Positions 35,501 to 43,264 of a stretch of DNA of 64,000 nt are shown here, one piece after another. A model generated the notes under the pieces. It had not been told where the DNA came from. It did no database searches and saw nothing but the letters and a program-made list of their open reading frames with translations. Each line of letters begins with the position of its first letter. Positions within the stretch are counted from its first letter, which is position 1. The position numbers and the translations under genes are program-made. The stretch covers positions 558,001 to 622,000 of the forward strand of contig NZ_JBBKBA010000002.1 in NCBI RefSeq assembly GCF_038404985.1. Direction: 5' to 3'. Source of the DNA: Ferrovibrio sp. MS7. GTDB lineage: Bacteria; Pseudomonadota; Alphaproteobacteria; Ferrovibrionales; Ferrovibrionaceae.

Positions 35501-36873
35501 GCGCGCGCGGCCTCGACAGCGGCCAGCTTGGCCTCGATCTCGGCACCCGCTTCATCGGCGGCGGCCTGGGCAGTGACATCGCCTTCAAGCCGCGCATGTT
35601 CTTCGGTGAGTTCGGCAACTCGGCTGCGCAGCCGCTCCAGCCGGCGCTCGGATTCCTGGATCGCCTGGGTCAGGCGGGTGCGCTCGGCATGTTCGGCGGC
35701 GGCGCGCTCGGTGGCGGCATCCAGTTCCTGCTGGCGGGCCACCACCTGATCCTGCGCGGTCTGCGCGGCTTCGGCGGCTTCAGTCTCCAGCGCCGGGGCG
35801 GCTTCGGCCTGCTGGCTGAGCAGTGCGGCCTCTTCCGACAGGCGCTGCAACAAAGCGGCGGCATCCTGGCTCAGATTCTGTTCGCGGCCAGCGTCAGAGT
35901 CGATCTGCGCCAGACGCTGCTCGACCTGCGCCGCTGCCTCGCGGGCGCGGGCTTCCTCGGCATCCAGACCGTCGCGGGCCACGGCCAGGCGATGCAGACG
36001 GGCGCCGGCCTCGGCTTCGGCCTGGCGCAGCGGCGGCAGCGCTTCGGCGGCGATGCGCTCGGCGCCATGGGCTTCGGAAACCTGCAGCGTGCGGTCGGCA
36101 ACCTCGCGCTCGGCTTCATGCAAAGCCGCCTCGGCCTGGGCCAGGGCTTCCTGCAAAGCCTGATGGCGCAGATGGAACAGGATCGCCTCGGTGCGGCGGA
36201 TCTGGCCGGCGATGTTGCGGTAGCGGCTGGCCTGACGCGCCTGGCGCTTCAAGCCCTGCAATTGCTGATCGAGCTGGCCGATGACATCGACGACACGCTC
36301 AAGATTGGTTTCCGCCGCCTTGAGGCGCAGTTCGGCCTCATGCCGGCGCGAATGCAGGCCGGAAATGCCGGCCGCCTCTTCCAGCAGCATGCGACGGTCG
36401 GTCGGCTTGGCATTGATGATGGCACCAACGCGGCCCTGGCTGACCATGGCCGGCGAATTGGCGCCCGATGCCAGATCGGCGAAAAACAACTGAACATCGC
36501 GGGCGCGCACATCCTGGCCGTTGATGCGGTAATCCGAACCGCGCTCGCGCTCGATGCGGCGGACGATCTCCAGGTTCTCATGCTCGTTGAAGGCGGCAGG
36601 CGCGGTGCGGGTCTTGTTGTCCAGCACCAGCGACACTTCGGCGACATTCCGCGCCGGCCGCGTGGCCGTGCCGGCGAAGATCATGTCGTCCATCCCTGAG
36701 CCGCGCATGCGCTTGGCCGAGTTTTCGCCCATCACCCAGCGCAACGCCTCGACCAGGTTCGACTTGCCGCAGCCATTCGGCCCGACAACGCCCGTGAGGC
36801 CCGGATGGATGACGAATTCGGTCGGCTCCACGAAGGACTTGAAGCCGGAAAGGCGCAACTTGGTGAACTGCAC
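32536..36873 (-). CDS. smc: Chromosome segregation SMC protein with expanded coiled coils
   Basis: A 1445-residue condensin ATPase that compacts and segregates the chromosome with ScpA/ScpB. Walker A GVVGPNGCGKSNLVEAL is near residues 28-44, with the R-loop and SSKMRGS-like region following. The left coiled coil (about 170-640) leads to the hinge (about 648-780). The right coiled coil (about 785-1240) leads to the C-terminal head with signature SLLSGGEQALTALSLLFA and Walker B CVLDEVDAPLDDANVERL. Alphaproteobacterial SMC is usually near 1150 residues. The extra length lies in two 18-residue tandem repeat arrays at 454-615 and 832-975, one on each arm beside the hinge. The start at 36873 gives the normal head N-terminus (MQFTKLRLSGFKSFVEPTEF). 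Confidence 0.97.
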   Translation of the reverse strand: MQFTKLRLSGFKSFVEPTEFVIHPGLTGVVGPNGCGKSNLVEALRWVMGENSAKRMRGSGMDDMIFAGTATRPARNVAEVSLVLDNKTRTAPAAFNEHENLEIVRRIERERGSDYRINGQDVRARDVQLFFADLASGANSPAMVSQGRVGAIINAKPTDRRMLLEEAAGISGLHSRRHEAELRLKAAETNLERVVDVIGQLDQQLQGLKRQARQASRYRNIAGQIRRTEAILFHLRHQALQEALAQAEAALHEAEREVADRTLQVSEAHGAERIAAEALPPLRQAEAEAGARLHRLAVARDGLDAEEARAREAAAQVEQRLAQIDSDAGREQNLSQDAAALLQRLSEEAALLSQQAEAAPALETEAAEAAQTAQDQVVARQQELDAATERAAAEHAERTRLTQAIQESERRLERLRSRVAELTEEHARLEGDVTAQAAADEAGAEIEAKLAAVEAARAALDLAEQQQAQLVEAARAALENVESDFTGRIDAARATLEAIEAEHAGKLDAARAALSAIEAEQATKVEAARAALNQVEAEQAAKIEAARAGIASVETDHASRIEAARAGVAAVDAEYAEKLEAARGVVAAAEAEQAQLIAAARAALEAAEAERQGLAAAEQAARDAWQGVQGELTRLKAEEAGLARLLKADDNNMFAPVIDQVTVAPGYEKALGAALGDELNSAIDSGAPMHWEALPPLSDAPALPEGVQSLASQVTAPAALARRLGQIGIVEDADGLRLRGQLRQGQRLVSKSGALWRWDGFTVKAGAPTAASIKLEQRNRLADLREELRELETKLADAQAAYAEARQATEAGVQAEREARAGVAQAEAGRDAARQEAGKAVTEVERQRSEARERAGQVLAQAERDRLDARKAAEQVVVLAERARQEARQVAEQGVQQAERERAGAREQGQGLIASAERERNEARDRAQSALGAVERERNEARQRATQALAQAERERQSAREIASQDIARADRELEAARVRQAEVVRREAERQSKLASLGTQIAELGQEITEGEAAWLAFGEALAALPAEELAREAIGALRQEVDTLRQKLAEARAALEQLRRDAVARANRLEAIAAERQAAENRAADAGRQLEQLLKRREEAATELQRLNEIPAGIEAKRSGLLDELAKAEAARQEMADHLANAEAAQALAAKTARELEQLLGQGRESRVRAESELDHQRQSLDELAIRIREVLECAPEDVLKAGEVEDGEEFPALPQVENRLERLRKERDNMGPVNLRAELEAQEVEEKLNTLQGEQNDLVAAIEKLRQAIASLNKEGRERLLEAFKKVDAHFQKLFVQVFGGGKAYLQLVESDDPLQAGLEIMASPPGKRLQVMSLLSGGEQALTALSLLFAVFLTNPAPICVLDEVDAPLDDANVERLCNLMEAMAKETAELAEGTRFVVVTHHPITMARMDRLFGVTMAERGVSTLVSVDLAGAEAMRQTA
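33949..34464 (-). repeat. 18-residue (54-bp) tandem repeats, right SMC arm
   Basis: Residues 832-975 form eight consecutive 18-residue units of the type EARxxAxxxLAxAERERx, and 804-831 hold two shortened ones. The units are Arg/Glu-rich. The array begins about 50 residues after the hinge. Confidence 0.92.
35029..35514 (-). repeat. 18-residue (54-bp) tandem repeats, left SMC arm
   Basis: Residues 454-615 form nine consecutive 18-residue units of the type EAARAALxAIEAEQAxKI. The units are Ala/Glu-rich and more acidic than those of the other arm. The array ends about 33 residues before the hinge. Confidence 0.93.
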
Positions 36874-36915
36874 AGGCTTTCCCTTTCGAAAACCGCCCTG
36901 AACTTGAAGCCTGCT

Positions 36916-37683
36916 TCAGCGTTTGCGGAGCAGGAAGATCACAATGCCGCCGACCACCAGCACCACGATGCCGATGGCGATATAGGTCTTGCTATTGCCG
37001 CCGAACCAGTTGCCGGCGCTTGCCGCCTGCGACGCATTGCTGCCACCGGCGGGGGCGTTGGCAGCCAGGCCGTCGATCAGCTTGCGCAGCTCATCGATGC
37101 TCGGCACGCCAGCCAGCGTCTTGCCGTTGACGATCAGCGTCGGCGTCGAATTGACGTTGAACTTCTGATTGCCTTCTAGGCGGGAATTCAGGATGTAGTC
37201 GTTGACCGCCTGATCATTGAAGCAATTCTCCACCTGCTCGGTGGACATGCCGCCGAGGCGGGCGATCTGGGCCAGCGCGGCGCGCGGATCGGCCGCCGTG
37301 GCCCAGGCGCGCTGCTGGCTGAACATCACTTCCAGGAAGCTGTAGTAGCGTTCCGGCCCGGCGCAGCGCGCGACGGCGGCACCGGCCAGCGCGAGCTGGT
37401 CCAGCGGGAAGTCGCGGAAGATCAGCTTCACCTTGCCGGTATCGATGTATTCGGTCTTCAGCACCGGCAGAACGCTGGCGTGGAAATTGGCGCAATGCGG
37501 GCAGGTCAGCGAGGCATACTCGATGAGGGTGACTGGCGCATCGGCCTTGCCGAGCACCATGTCCTGCAGCCGCGGATCGGTGGATTGCGCACGCGCCACA
37601 CCGCTCACAGTCACAAGGCCACCCAGGCCCACAAGCCCGGCGGCGAAAAACAGAATGGCGGCAAGACGCTGTATATAGTTCAT
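36916..37683 (-). CDS. DsbA family thiol-disulfide protein with C-terminal membrane anchor
   Basis: A 255-residue periplasmic thioredoxin-fold protein. A signal peptide (1-33, ends ARAQ) is followed by a DsbA_2/BdbD-type domain with the redox motif C61-P-H-C64 and the cis-proline loop STPTLIVNG. After a Ser/Gly/Ala linker, a C-terminal transmembrane segment (about 231-252, AIGIVVLVVGGIVIFLL) ends in RKR, so the domain should be tethered to the inner membrane from the periplasmic side. Classical DsbA lacks this anchor. ATG 37683 has GGGAG upstream; the longer frame from 37731 is not supported. It lies 42 bases before smc on the same strand, as in many alphaproteobacteria. Confidence 0.88.
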   Translation of the reverse strand: MNYIQRLAAILFFAAGLVGLGGLVTVSGVARAQSTDPRLQDMVLGKADAPVTLIEYASLTCPHCANFHASVLPVLKTEYIDTGKVKLIFRDFPLDQLALAGAAVARCAGPERYYSFLEVMFSQQRAWATAADPRAALAQIARLGGMSTEQVENCFNDQAVNDYILNSRLEGNQKFNVNSTPTLIVNGKTLAGVPSIDELRKLIDGLAANAPAGGSNASQAASAGNWFGGNSKTYIAIGIVVLVVGGIVIFLLRKR

Positions 37684-37792
37684 GAAGAGGCTCCCACCCC
37701 CAATATCCAGGGGGTATTTTATGGATTTCAACGACGGGCCTTCAACCCAACTCGTTTCTTATCCACAGGAATCTGGCACCAATAAGGCGCAG

Positions 37793-38293
37793 CTAGCCTT
37801 GCTTCAGAAGAGATCGGCCAAGAGTCTCAAGTGCTTGGCGGAGGTTTTTATCCTCGATTGCGGAGAGCAGTTCGGACAGCCTGGCAGCCTCCTCCGGCCC
37901 GAGTCGGCGCGGAACGCGACTCGGACGCGCCTGGCTCGGCTTGGGCCGAATCGGCATCTGCTTGAGTTTCAGTCCGGCGACAACCTGATACCCGAAATAG
38001 CTGTTGATGCGCTCCACCACCAGCGGCGCCAGATGCTGCAATTCCAGCGCCTGGGCGCCGTTCACACCGACTTCCAGCGTCGCGCCATGGCCATCGCGCG
38101 CGCCGTAGAGCAGGCGTTCCGGCTGCGTGTCAGGACTGAGCAACGGCCCGACGATTTCCGGCCAGCGCGACAGGATGTCGCCGAACACCGCGCCGCGCTG
38201 CTTCACCAGCGGTTTGGTCAGCCGCCCAAGCGCGACATTGAGGCCGCGCGGCGCGTTGAAACGCTGAAAGGGTTTTTCCGGCTTGTCGGCCAT
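37793..38293 (-). CDS. DUF721 (DciA-like) protein
   Basis: A 166-residue DUF721 protein. It opens MADKPEKPFQRFNAPRGLNVALGRL, and its core (about 20-115) includes FGDILSRWPEIVGPLLSPDTQPERLLYG and LQHLAPLVVERINSYFGY, the KH-like fold of DciA, the helicase-loader replacement of many bacteria. The C-terminal 45 residues are Pro/Arg-rich and then helical. In alphaproteobacteria this gene is usually between mutY and dsbA-smc. Here dsbA and smc follow, but mutY is not the upstream neighbour. The role in DnaB loading is from family knowledge. Confidence 0.87.
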   Translation of the reverse strand: MADKPEKPFQRFNAPRGLNVALGRLTKPLVKQRGAVFGDILSRWPEIVGPLLSPDTQPERLLYGARDGHGATLEVGVNGAQALELQHLAPLVVERINSYFGYQVVAGLKLKQMPIRPKPSQARPSRVPRRLGPEEAARLSELLSAIEDKNLRQALETLGRSLLKQG

Positions 38294-38329
38294 GGGTTGA
38301 GCATAGCCGTTGCCACTGAAGCGGAACAG

Positions 38330-38800
38330 CTATGCCGGGCGGAATTTACGCACCGCCTGCAGGCCAAGCGCGAGGAAAATCAGCAACACGATGCCTTGGG
38401 TGATAGCGAAAGGCGGTTCGGCCTTTTCCGCCGCCTGGCGCAACGCCGGGGTTTTCATGAATATCTGCACGATCAGCACGAAGACGATGAAATACAGGCT
38501 GGCGACCGCACCGCCGGCATAAACCCAGCGCCAGGCGCCGAGCAGCCGGAAGCGATAGCGCGCGGACCAGGTCGGCAGCAGCACCAGCAGGGCAATCACT
38601 GCCGTGATATGGGACGGCAGTATCTCCGTGACGGGAAACAGGAAGCCGCTGGCCGAGGTGAGAAATGCCGTCAGCAGGAACAGCTTCACCATTGCCGGGC
38701 GATCATCTTTGCGCAGCAGGTCCAGCAGCACCGCCAGGCCGGCGGCAAGCGCAGCGAAGCTGATCAGCGAGTGAACGATGGTGGGGACAATGACATACAT
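38330..38800 (-). CDS. Small integral membrane protein, unknown function
   Basis: A 156-residue membrane protein with four to five hydrophobic segments (about 5-25, 37-55, 64-84, 97-118, 132-150). Charged residues between helices (LLRKDDRPAMVKLF) indicate topology, but no catalytic motif is evident. Families of similar small proteins are annotated as DUF2231-like or hypothetical. ATG 38800 has AAAGGTG 10 bases upstream. The long upstream frame reads antisense to nothing and lacks a start signal. It stands upstream of the DUF721-dsbA-smc genes on the same strand and may be transcribed with them. Confidence 0.7.
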   Translation of the reverse strand: MYVIVPTIVHSLISFAALAAGLAVLLDLLRKDDRPAMVKLFLLTAFLTSASGFLFPVTEILPSHITAVIALLVLLPTWSARYRFRLLGAWRWVYAGGAVASLYFIVFVLIVQIFMKTPALRQAAEKAEPPFAITQGIVLLIFLALGLQAVRKFRPA

Positions 38801-38873
38801 GGCGTGGGGCACCTTTGCTGACGGATGCCGCCACTCTGCCGCTTCCCAAGCGGCTACGCCATCATATCTTGGT

Positions 38874-40694
38874 TTAGACGAACCACTCGGGACGCATTTC
38901 CAGCGTCGCCGGCTCCAGCCGCGCCAGCAACGGCAGCCAGTAATCCAGCTTGCCCAGTTCATAGGCGTAGAAGTAGCGCGCCGTCGCCAGCTTGCCCTGG
39001 TAGAAATCCGCTTCCGTGCCACTCTGGCCGGCGGCCAGCGCCTGGGCGGCGACCCGCGCCTGACGCAGCCACATCCAGGCGACAACGACATGACCCATCA
39101 TGTCGAGATACAGGGTCGCATTGGCGAGATAGAGCGCGATGCGGCCATCTTTCGCCGCCGGCTGCATCGCCTGGGTGGTCTCCGCCACGCGGGCCAGGGC
39201 GGTTTCCAGCGCAGCCGCCAGGCCGGCGGTTTCCGCCACAGCTTTAGCCAAGGCGCAATCGGCCTGGATGGTTTCGAACAGCAGCTTGAAGCCGGCACCG
39301 CCCTGCATCGTCACCTTGCGGCCCAGCAGGTCCATGCCCTGCACGCCGTGGGTGCCTTCATGGATCGGGTTGAGGCGGTTGTCGCGGTAATACTGCTCCA
39401 CCGGATAATCACGGGTATAGCCATAGCCGCCGAGTACCTGGATGGCATGCTTGTTGGCCTCGAGGCAGAATTCGCTGGGCCAGGATTTCACCATTGGCGT
39501 GAGCATATCCAGCAGCAGCGACACGCGCTGCTTTTCCGCCGCATCCTTTGCCGCATGCTGCAGATCGACCAGATACGCGGCATAGAGGCAGAGCGCCAGC
39601 GCGCCTTCTGTCGCTGCCTTCTGTGCCAGCAGCAGGCGGCGGATATCGGCATGCTGGATGATCGGCAGCGGCGGCGAGGCCGGGTCCTTGTTGTCCGGCG
39701 CGCGGCCCTGCAGGCGCTGGCGCGCGTAATCCAGGCTGTAGCGGTAGCCGGCGATGCCGAGCGAAGTGGCGCCGAGGCCGACACCGATGCGCGCCTCGTT
39801 CATCATCATGAACATGTAGTCGAGGCCGCGATGCGGCTCGCCGACCAGATAGCCGATGCAGGCGCCATTCTCACCGAAGGACAGCAACGTGTTGGTGGTG
39901 CCGCGATAGCCCATCTTGTGATTCAGCCCGGCAAGCTGCACGTCATTGCGCTGGCCGATCGAGCCATCCTCATGCACATGACGCTTGGGCACGATGAACA
40001 GCGAGATGCCGCGCACGCCGGCCGGCGCGCCCTCGATCTTGGCCAGCACCAGATGCACGATGTTTTCCGCCAGTTCATGCTCGCCGCCGGAAATCCACAT
40101 CTTGCTGCCGCTGATCGAATAGCTGCCATCGGGCTGCGGCACGGCGCGGGTGCGGATATCGGCGAGGCCGGAACCGGCCTGCGGCTCGGACAGGCACATG
40201 GTGCCGAAGAAACGGCCCTCGGTCATCGGCTTGAGATAGCGCCGCTTCTGCTCATCGTTGCCGAAGGCACCGATCAGGTTGGAAGCGCCGATGGTGAGGA
40301 AGGCATAGGCGATGGTGCCGATATTGGCGGCGTTGAAACAGGCGAAGCAGCCCTGCATCACGCTCCAGGGCAATTGCTGGCCGCCCTCGTCATAGCCGCG
40401 ATGCGCCGCCATGAAGCCGGCAGCGATGAACTGATCCAAAGCCGCGCGCACTTCCGGGATGATATGCACGGTCGCGCCATCGAAATGCGGCTCGTTCAGG
40501 TCGTTCTTGCGGTTATGGGTCTGGAAATGCGCCGCCGCGATGCTCTGGGCGGTATCCAGCGCGGCGCCGAGCGTCTCGCGGTCATGGTCGGCGAAATAGG
40601 GCCGCTCGGCCAGGGCGGCCACATCCAGCACCTCGAAAAGCTGAAAATCCAGGTCGCGGCGGTCGATGGTCGGAACAGTATTCTCAGCAGCCAT
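38874..40694 (-). CDS. Acyl-CoA dehydrogenase, long C-terminal-extended type (DmdC-like)
   Basis: A 606-residue FAD-dependent acyl-CoA dehydrogenase. N-terminal helical extension (DFQLFEVLDVAAL), FAD/substrate blocks MCLSEPQAGSGLADI and ISGSKMWISGGEHEL, the C-terminal helical domain with QVLGGYGYTRDYPVEQYYRDNRLNPIHEGTHGVQ containing the base-region residues, then an extra helical domain (PF12806 type, about 475-606). This architecture is shared with DmdC (methylmercaptopropionyl-CoA dehydrogenase) and other 600-residue homologues. The acyl substrate is unknown. ATG 40694 is preceded by GGGGAGG, a very strong Shine-Dalgarno. Confidence 0.94.
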   Translation of the reverse strand: MAAENTVPTIDRRDLDFQLFEVLDVAALAERPYFADHDRETLGAALDTAQSIAAAHFQTHNRKNDLNEPHFDGATVHIIPEVRAALDQFIAAGFMAAHRGYDEGGQQLPWSVMQGCFACFNAANIGTIAYAFLTIGASNLIGAFGNDEQKRRYLKPMTEGRFFGTMCLSEPQAGSGLADIRTRAVPQPDGSYSISGSKMWISGGEHELAENIVHLVLAKIEGAPAGVRGISLFIVPKRHVHEDGSIGQRNDVQLAGLNHKMGYRGTTNTLLSFGENGACIGYLVGEPHRGLDYMFMMMNEARIGVGLGATSLGIAGYRYSLDYARQRLQGRAPDNKDPASPPLPIIQHADIRRLLLAQKAATEGALALCLYAAYLVDLQHAAKDAAEKQRVSLLLDMLTPMVKSWPSEFCLEANKHAIQVLGGYGYTRDYPVEQYYRDNRLNPIHEGTHGVQGMDLLGRKVTMQGGAGFKLLFETIQADCALAKAVAETAGLAAALETALARVAETTQAMQPAAKDGRIALYLANATLYLDMMGHVVVAWMWLRQARVAAQALAAGQSGTEADFYQGKLATARYFYAYELGKLDYWLPLLARLEPATLEMRPEWFV

Positions 40695-40828
40695 GGCGGC
40701 ACCTCCCCGGAAGTTGCCCGGACGCTGCCCTAATCGCACGGAAGCGTCAATCCGCCCGTTCCGATGCGTTGAATTGGCCGGCCCGGGGGAGTAAAACCGC
40801 CTCGCTTCCCGCCGCAGACGAGGCCCGC

Positions 40829-42208
40829 ATGATTCCCCGCTATACCCGCCCTGAAATGGCTGCCATCTGGGAGCCGGAAATGAAGTTCCGGCTGTGGTTC
40901 GAGATCGAGGCCCATGCCTGCGATGCCCAGGCCAAACTGGGCGTGATCCCGAAATCCGCCGCCAAGGAGGTGTGGAAGAAGGGCAAGTGGGAGATCGCGC
41001 GGATCGACGCCATCGAGCGCGAGACCAAGCATGACGTGATCGCCTTCCTCACCAACCTGGCGGAATATGTCGGCCCGGCGGCGCGCTTCGTGCACCAGGG
41101 CATGACCTCGTCGGACGTGCTGGATACCTGCTTCAACCTGCAGCTTGTGAAGGCCGCCGACCTGCTGCTGGCCGGCTGCGACCGGGTGCTGAAGGCACTG
41201 GAAGAGCGCGCCTTCGAATACAAGCTGCTGCCCACCATCGGCCGCAGCCACGGCATCCATGCCGAGCCGGTGACCTTCGGCCTGAAGCTGGCCGGCTACC
41301 ATGCCGAATTCCAGCGTGCCCGCCGCCGCCTGGAACTGGCGCGCGAGGAAGTGGCCACCTGCGCGATTTCCGGCGCTGTCGGCACCTTCGCCAATATCGA
41401 CCCGCGCGTGGAAGAGCATGTCGCCAAGCAGCTTGGCCTGAAGCCGGAGCCGGTGAGCACCCAGGTGATCCCGCGCGACCGCCATGCCGCCTATTTCGCG
41501 CATCTCGCCGTGGTCGCGTCCTCCATCGAGCGGCTGGCGACCGAGATCCGTCACCTGCAGCGCAGCGAGGTGATGGAAGCCGAGGAATATTTCTCGCCCG
41601 GCCAGAAGGGCTCCTCGGCGATGCCGCACAAGCGCAACCCGGTGCTGACCGAGAATCTCACCGGCCTGGCGCGCTTGGTGCGTTCGGCCGTGATTCCGGC
41701 ACTGGAGAATGTGGCTTTGTGGCATGAGCGCGACATCAGCCACTCTTCCGTCGAGCGCGGCATCGGGCCCGACGCCACCATCCATCTCGATTTCGCGCTG
41801 CATCGCCTGGCTGGCGTGATCGAGAAGCTTGTGGTCTATCCCGAAAACATGATGAAGAACCTGGACCGCTTCGGCGGCCTGGTGCATTCGCAGCGTATCC
41901 TGCTGGCGCTGACCCAGGCCGGGCTGTCGCGTGAGGACAGCTACCGCCTGGTGCAGAAGCACGCCATGACCATCTGGCGCCAGGGCGGCGACTTTCTCAA
42001 GCTGCTGCAAAGCGAGCCGGAAGTGACCGCCAAGCTGAAGCCGAAGCAGCTCGCCGAGCTGTTCGACCTCGGCTACCACCTCAAGCATGTGGATACCATC
42101 TTCCGCCGCGTCTTCGGCCCCAAGGCGATGGCCGCCCATGCCAAGGCGGTGCGCGCCAAGCCGGGCAAGGCGCGCCCCAAGGTGAAGAAGAAGAGCAAGA
42201 AGAAATAA
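40829..42208 (+). CDS. purB: Adenylosuccinate lyase
   Basis: A 459-residue homotetrameric lyase that releases fumarate from SAICAR and adenylosuccinate in purine synthesis. It has the aspartase-superfamily fold with MTSSDVLDTC, GRSHGIHAEP and the signature GSSAMPHKRNPV (about residues 265-276), plus DISHSSVERGIGPDA. It is about 25 residues longer than usual because of a Lys/Arg-rich tail (AHAKAVRAKPGKARPKVKKK). Start MIPRYTRPEM at 40829 has GAGG 6 bases before; an upstream in-frame ATG at 40769 would add an unconserved segment. It is divergent from the acyl-CoA dehydrogenase gene. Confidence 0.97.
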   Translation: MIPRYTRPEMAAIWEPEMKFRLWFEIEAHACDAQAKLGVIPKSAAKEVWKKGKWEIARIDAIERETKHDVIAFLTNLAEYVGPAARFVHQGMTSSDVLDTCFNLQLVKAADLLLAGCDRVLKALEERAFEYKLLPTIGRSHGIHAEPVTFGLKLAGYHAEFQRARRRLELAREEVATCAISGAVGTFANIDPRVEEHVAKQLGLKPEPVSTQVIPRDRHAAYFAHLAVVASSIERLATEIRHLQRSEVMEAEEYFSPGQKGSSAMPHKRNPVLTENLTGLARLVRSAVIPALENVALWHERDISHSSVERGIGPDATIHLDFALHRLAGVIEKLVVYPENMMKNLDRFGGLVHSQRILLALTQAGLSREDSYRLVQKHAMTIWRQGGDFLKLLQSEPEVTAKLKPKQLAELFDLGYHLKHVDTIFRRVFGPKAMAAHAKAVRAKPGKARPKVKKKSKKK

Positions 42209-42209
42209 G

Positions 42210-42226
42210 GCTGCCGTAACGGCAGC
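42210..42226 (+). terminator. Small hairpin after purB
   Basis: GCTGCCG/CGGCAGC with a TAA loop, followed by AAGCAAATTT. A weak candidate terminator. Confidence 0.4.
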
Positions 42227-42316
42227 AAGCAAATTTGGCACCCGGGCCGGCCATTGACTTGGCCGCCCGGAGGTTCAGTCTTTCTCCCATAAAGATAAAC
42301 AAGGGAGAGAGACGCC

Positions 42317-43198
42317 ATGATCGAAGCCTTGCGCACGCCGGACGAGCGGTTCGAGAACCTGCCCGGCTATGCCTTCAAGTCGCATTACCTCGATCAGGCC
42401 AATGGCCTGCGCATGCATTACCTGGACGAAGGCAAGCATGGCGGCAAGACCTTCCTCTGCCTGCATGGCCAGCCGACCTGGAGCTATCTCTACCGCCGCA
42501 TGATCGGGCCGCTGGTGGCGGCCGGCCACCGGGTGGTGGCGCCGGACCTGTTCGGCTTCGGCAAATCCGACAAGCCGCGCGAAGATGCGGTCTATACCTT
42601 CGATTTCCACCGTGACAGCCTGATCGCGCTGATCCGGGCGCTGAACCTGCAGAACGTGGTGCTGGTCTGCCAGGATTGGGGCGGGCTGCTTGGCCTCACC
42701 ATTCCGATGAAGATGCCGGAACGCTTCAGCGGCCTGTTCGTGATGAACACGGCGCTGGCGACCGGCGACCGGCCGCTGACGCAAGGCTTCCTCGACTGGC
42801 GCGCCTGGAACAACAAGAATCCGGACATGGCGATTGGCAAGCTGATCGCGCGCGGCTGCCCGCACCTGACGCCGGCGGAAACCGCCGCCTATGACGCGCC
42901 CTATCCCGATCTGCACTACAAGGGCGGCGTGCGCCGCTTCCCCAACCTGGTGCCAGACAATCCGCAGGCACCGGGCACCGAGCATTCGCGCCGCGCGCTG
43001 GAATTCTGGAAAAACGACTGGCAGGGCAAGAGCGTGATGGTGATCGGCATGGCCGATCCGGTGCTGGGCGCCCCGGTGATGCAGGGCCTGCACAAGGTGA
43101 TCCGCAACTGCCCGCCGCCCATTGAAGTGCCCGATGGCGGCCATTTTGTGCAGGAATGGTCGGAGCAATTCCTGGAGCGGGCGCTGGCCCACCTATAA
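42317..43198 (+). CDS. Haloalkane dehalogenase, HLD-I type
   Basis: A 293-residue alpha/beta hydrolase that should hydrolyse carbon-halogen bonds of haloalkanes. The nucleophile D120 is in VCQDWGG with halide-binding W121, and a second tryptophan for halide lies in FLDWRAW (161 or 164). The acid D247 is in VIGMADPVLG and H276 in GGHFVQEW, giving the DhlA-type (HLD-I) Asp-Asp-His triad. The oxyanion motif is HGQPTWSYLYR, with Gln instead of Glu. YAAPFPD-like AYDAPYPDLHYKGGVRRFP is also HLD-I. Start at 42317 with GGGAGAG upstream. Substrate spectrum and in vivo role are unknown. Confidence 0.9.
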   Translation: MIEALRTPDERFENLPGYAFKSHYLDQANGLRMHYLDEGKHGGKTFLCLHGQPTWSYLYRRMIGPLVAAGHRVVAPDLFGFGKSDKPREDAVYTFDFHRDSLIALIRALNLQNVVLVCQDWGGLLGLTIPMKMPERFSGLFVMNTALATGDRPLTQGFLDWRAWNNKNPDMAIGKLIARGCPHLTPAETAAYDAPYPDLHYKGGVRRFPNLVPDNPQAPGTEHSRRALEFWKNDWQGKSVMVIGMADPVLGAPVMQGLHKVIRNCPPPIEVPDGGHFVQEWSEQFLERALAHL

Positions 43199-43220
43199 GA
43201 AAAACATAGATCGGCGGAAC

Positions 43221-43263
43221 AATACCTCCTATAAGAGGCGAATTAGCCCTTATAGGAGGTATT
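43221..43263 (+). promoter_or_regulatory. SD-occluding hairpin before the lipoprotein gene
   Basis: The arms 43221-43235 and 43249-43263 are perfectly complementary over 15 bases, and an inner GGC/GCC extends the stem. The right arm contains the complete AGGAGG Shine-Dalgarno, and the ATG begins two bases after the stem. A third copy of the left-arm core (CCTATAAG) lies at the dehalogenase stop, 43192-43199. Confidence 0.92.
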
Positions 43264-43264
43264 T

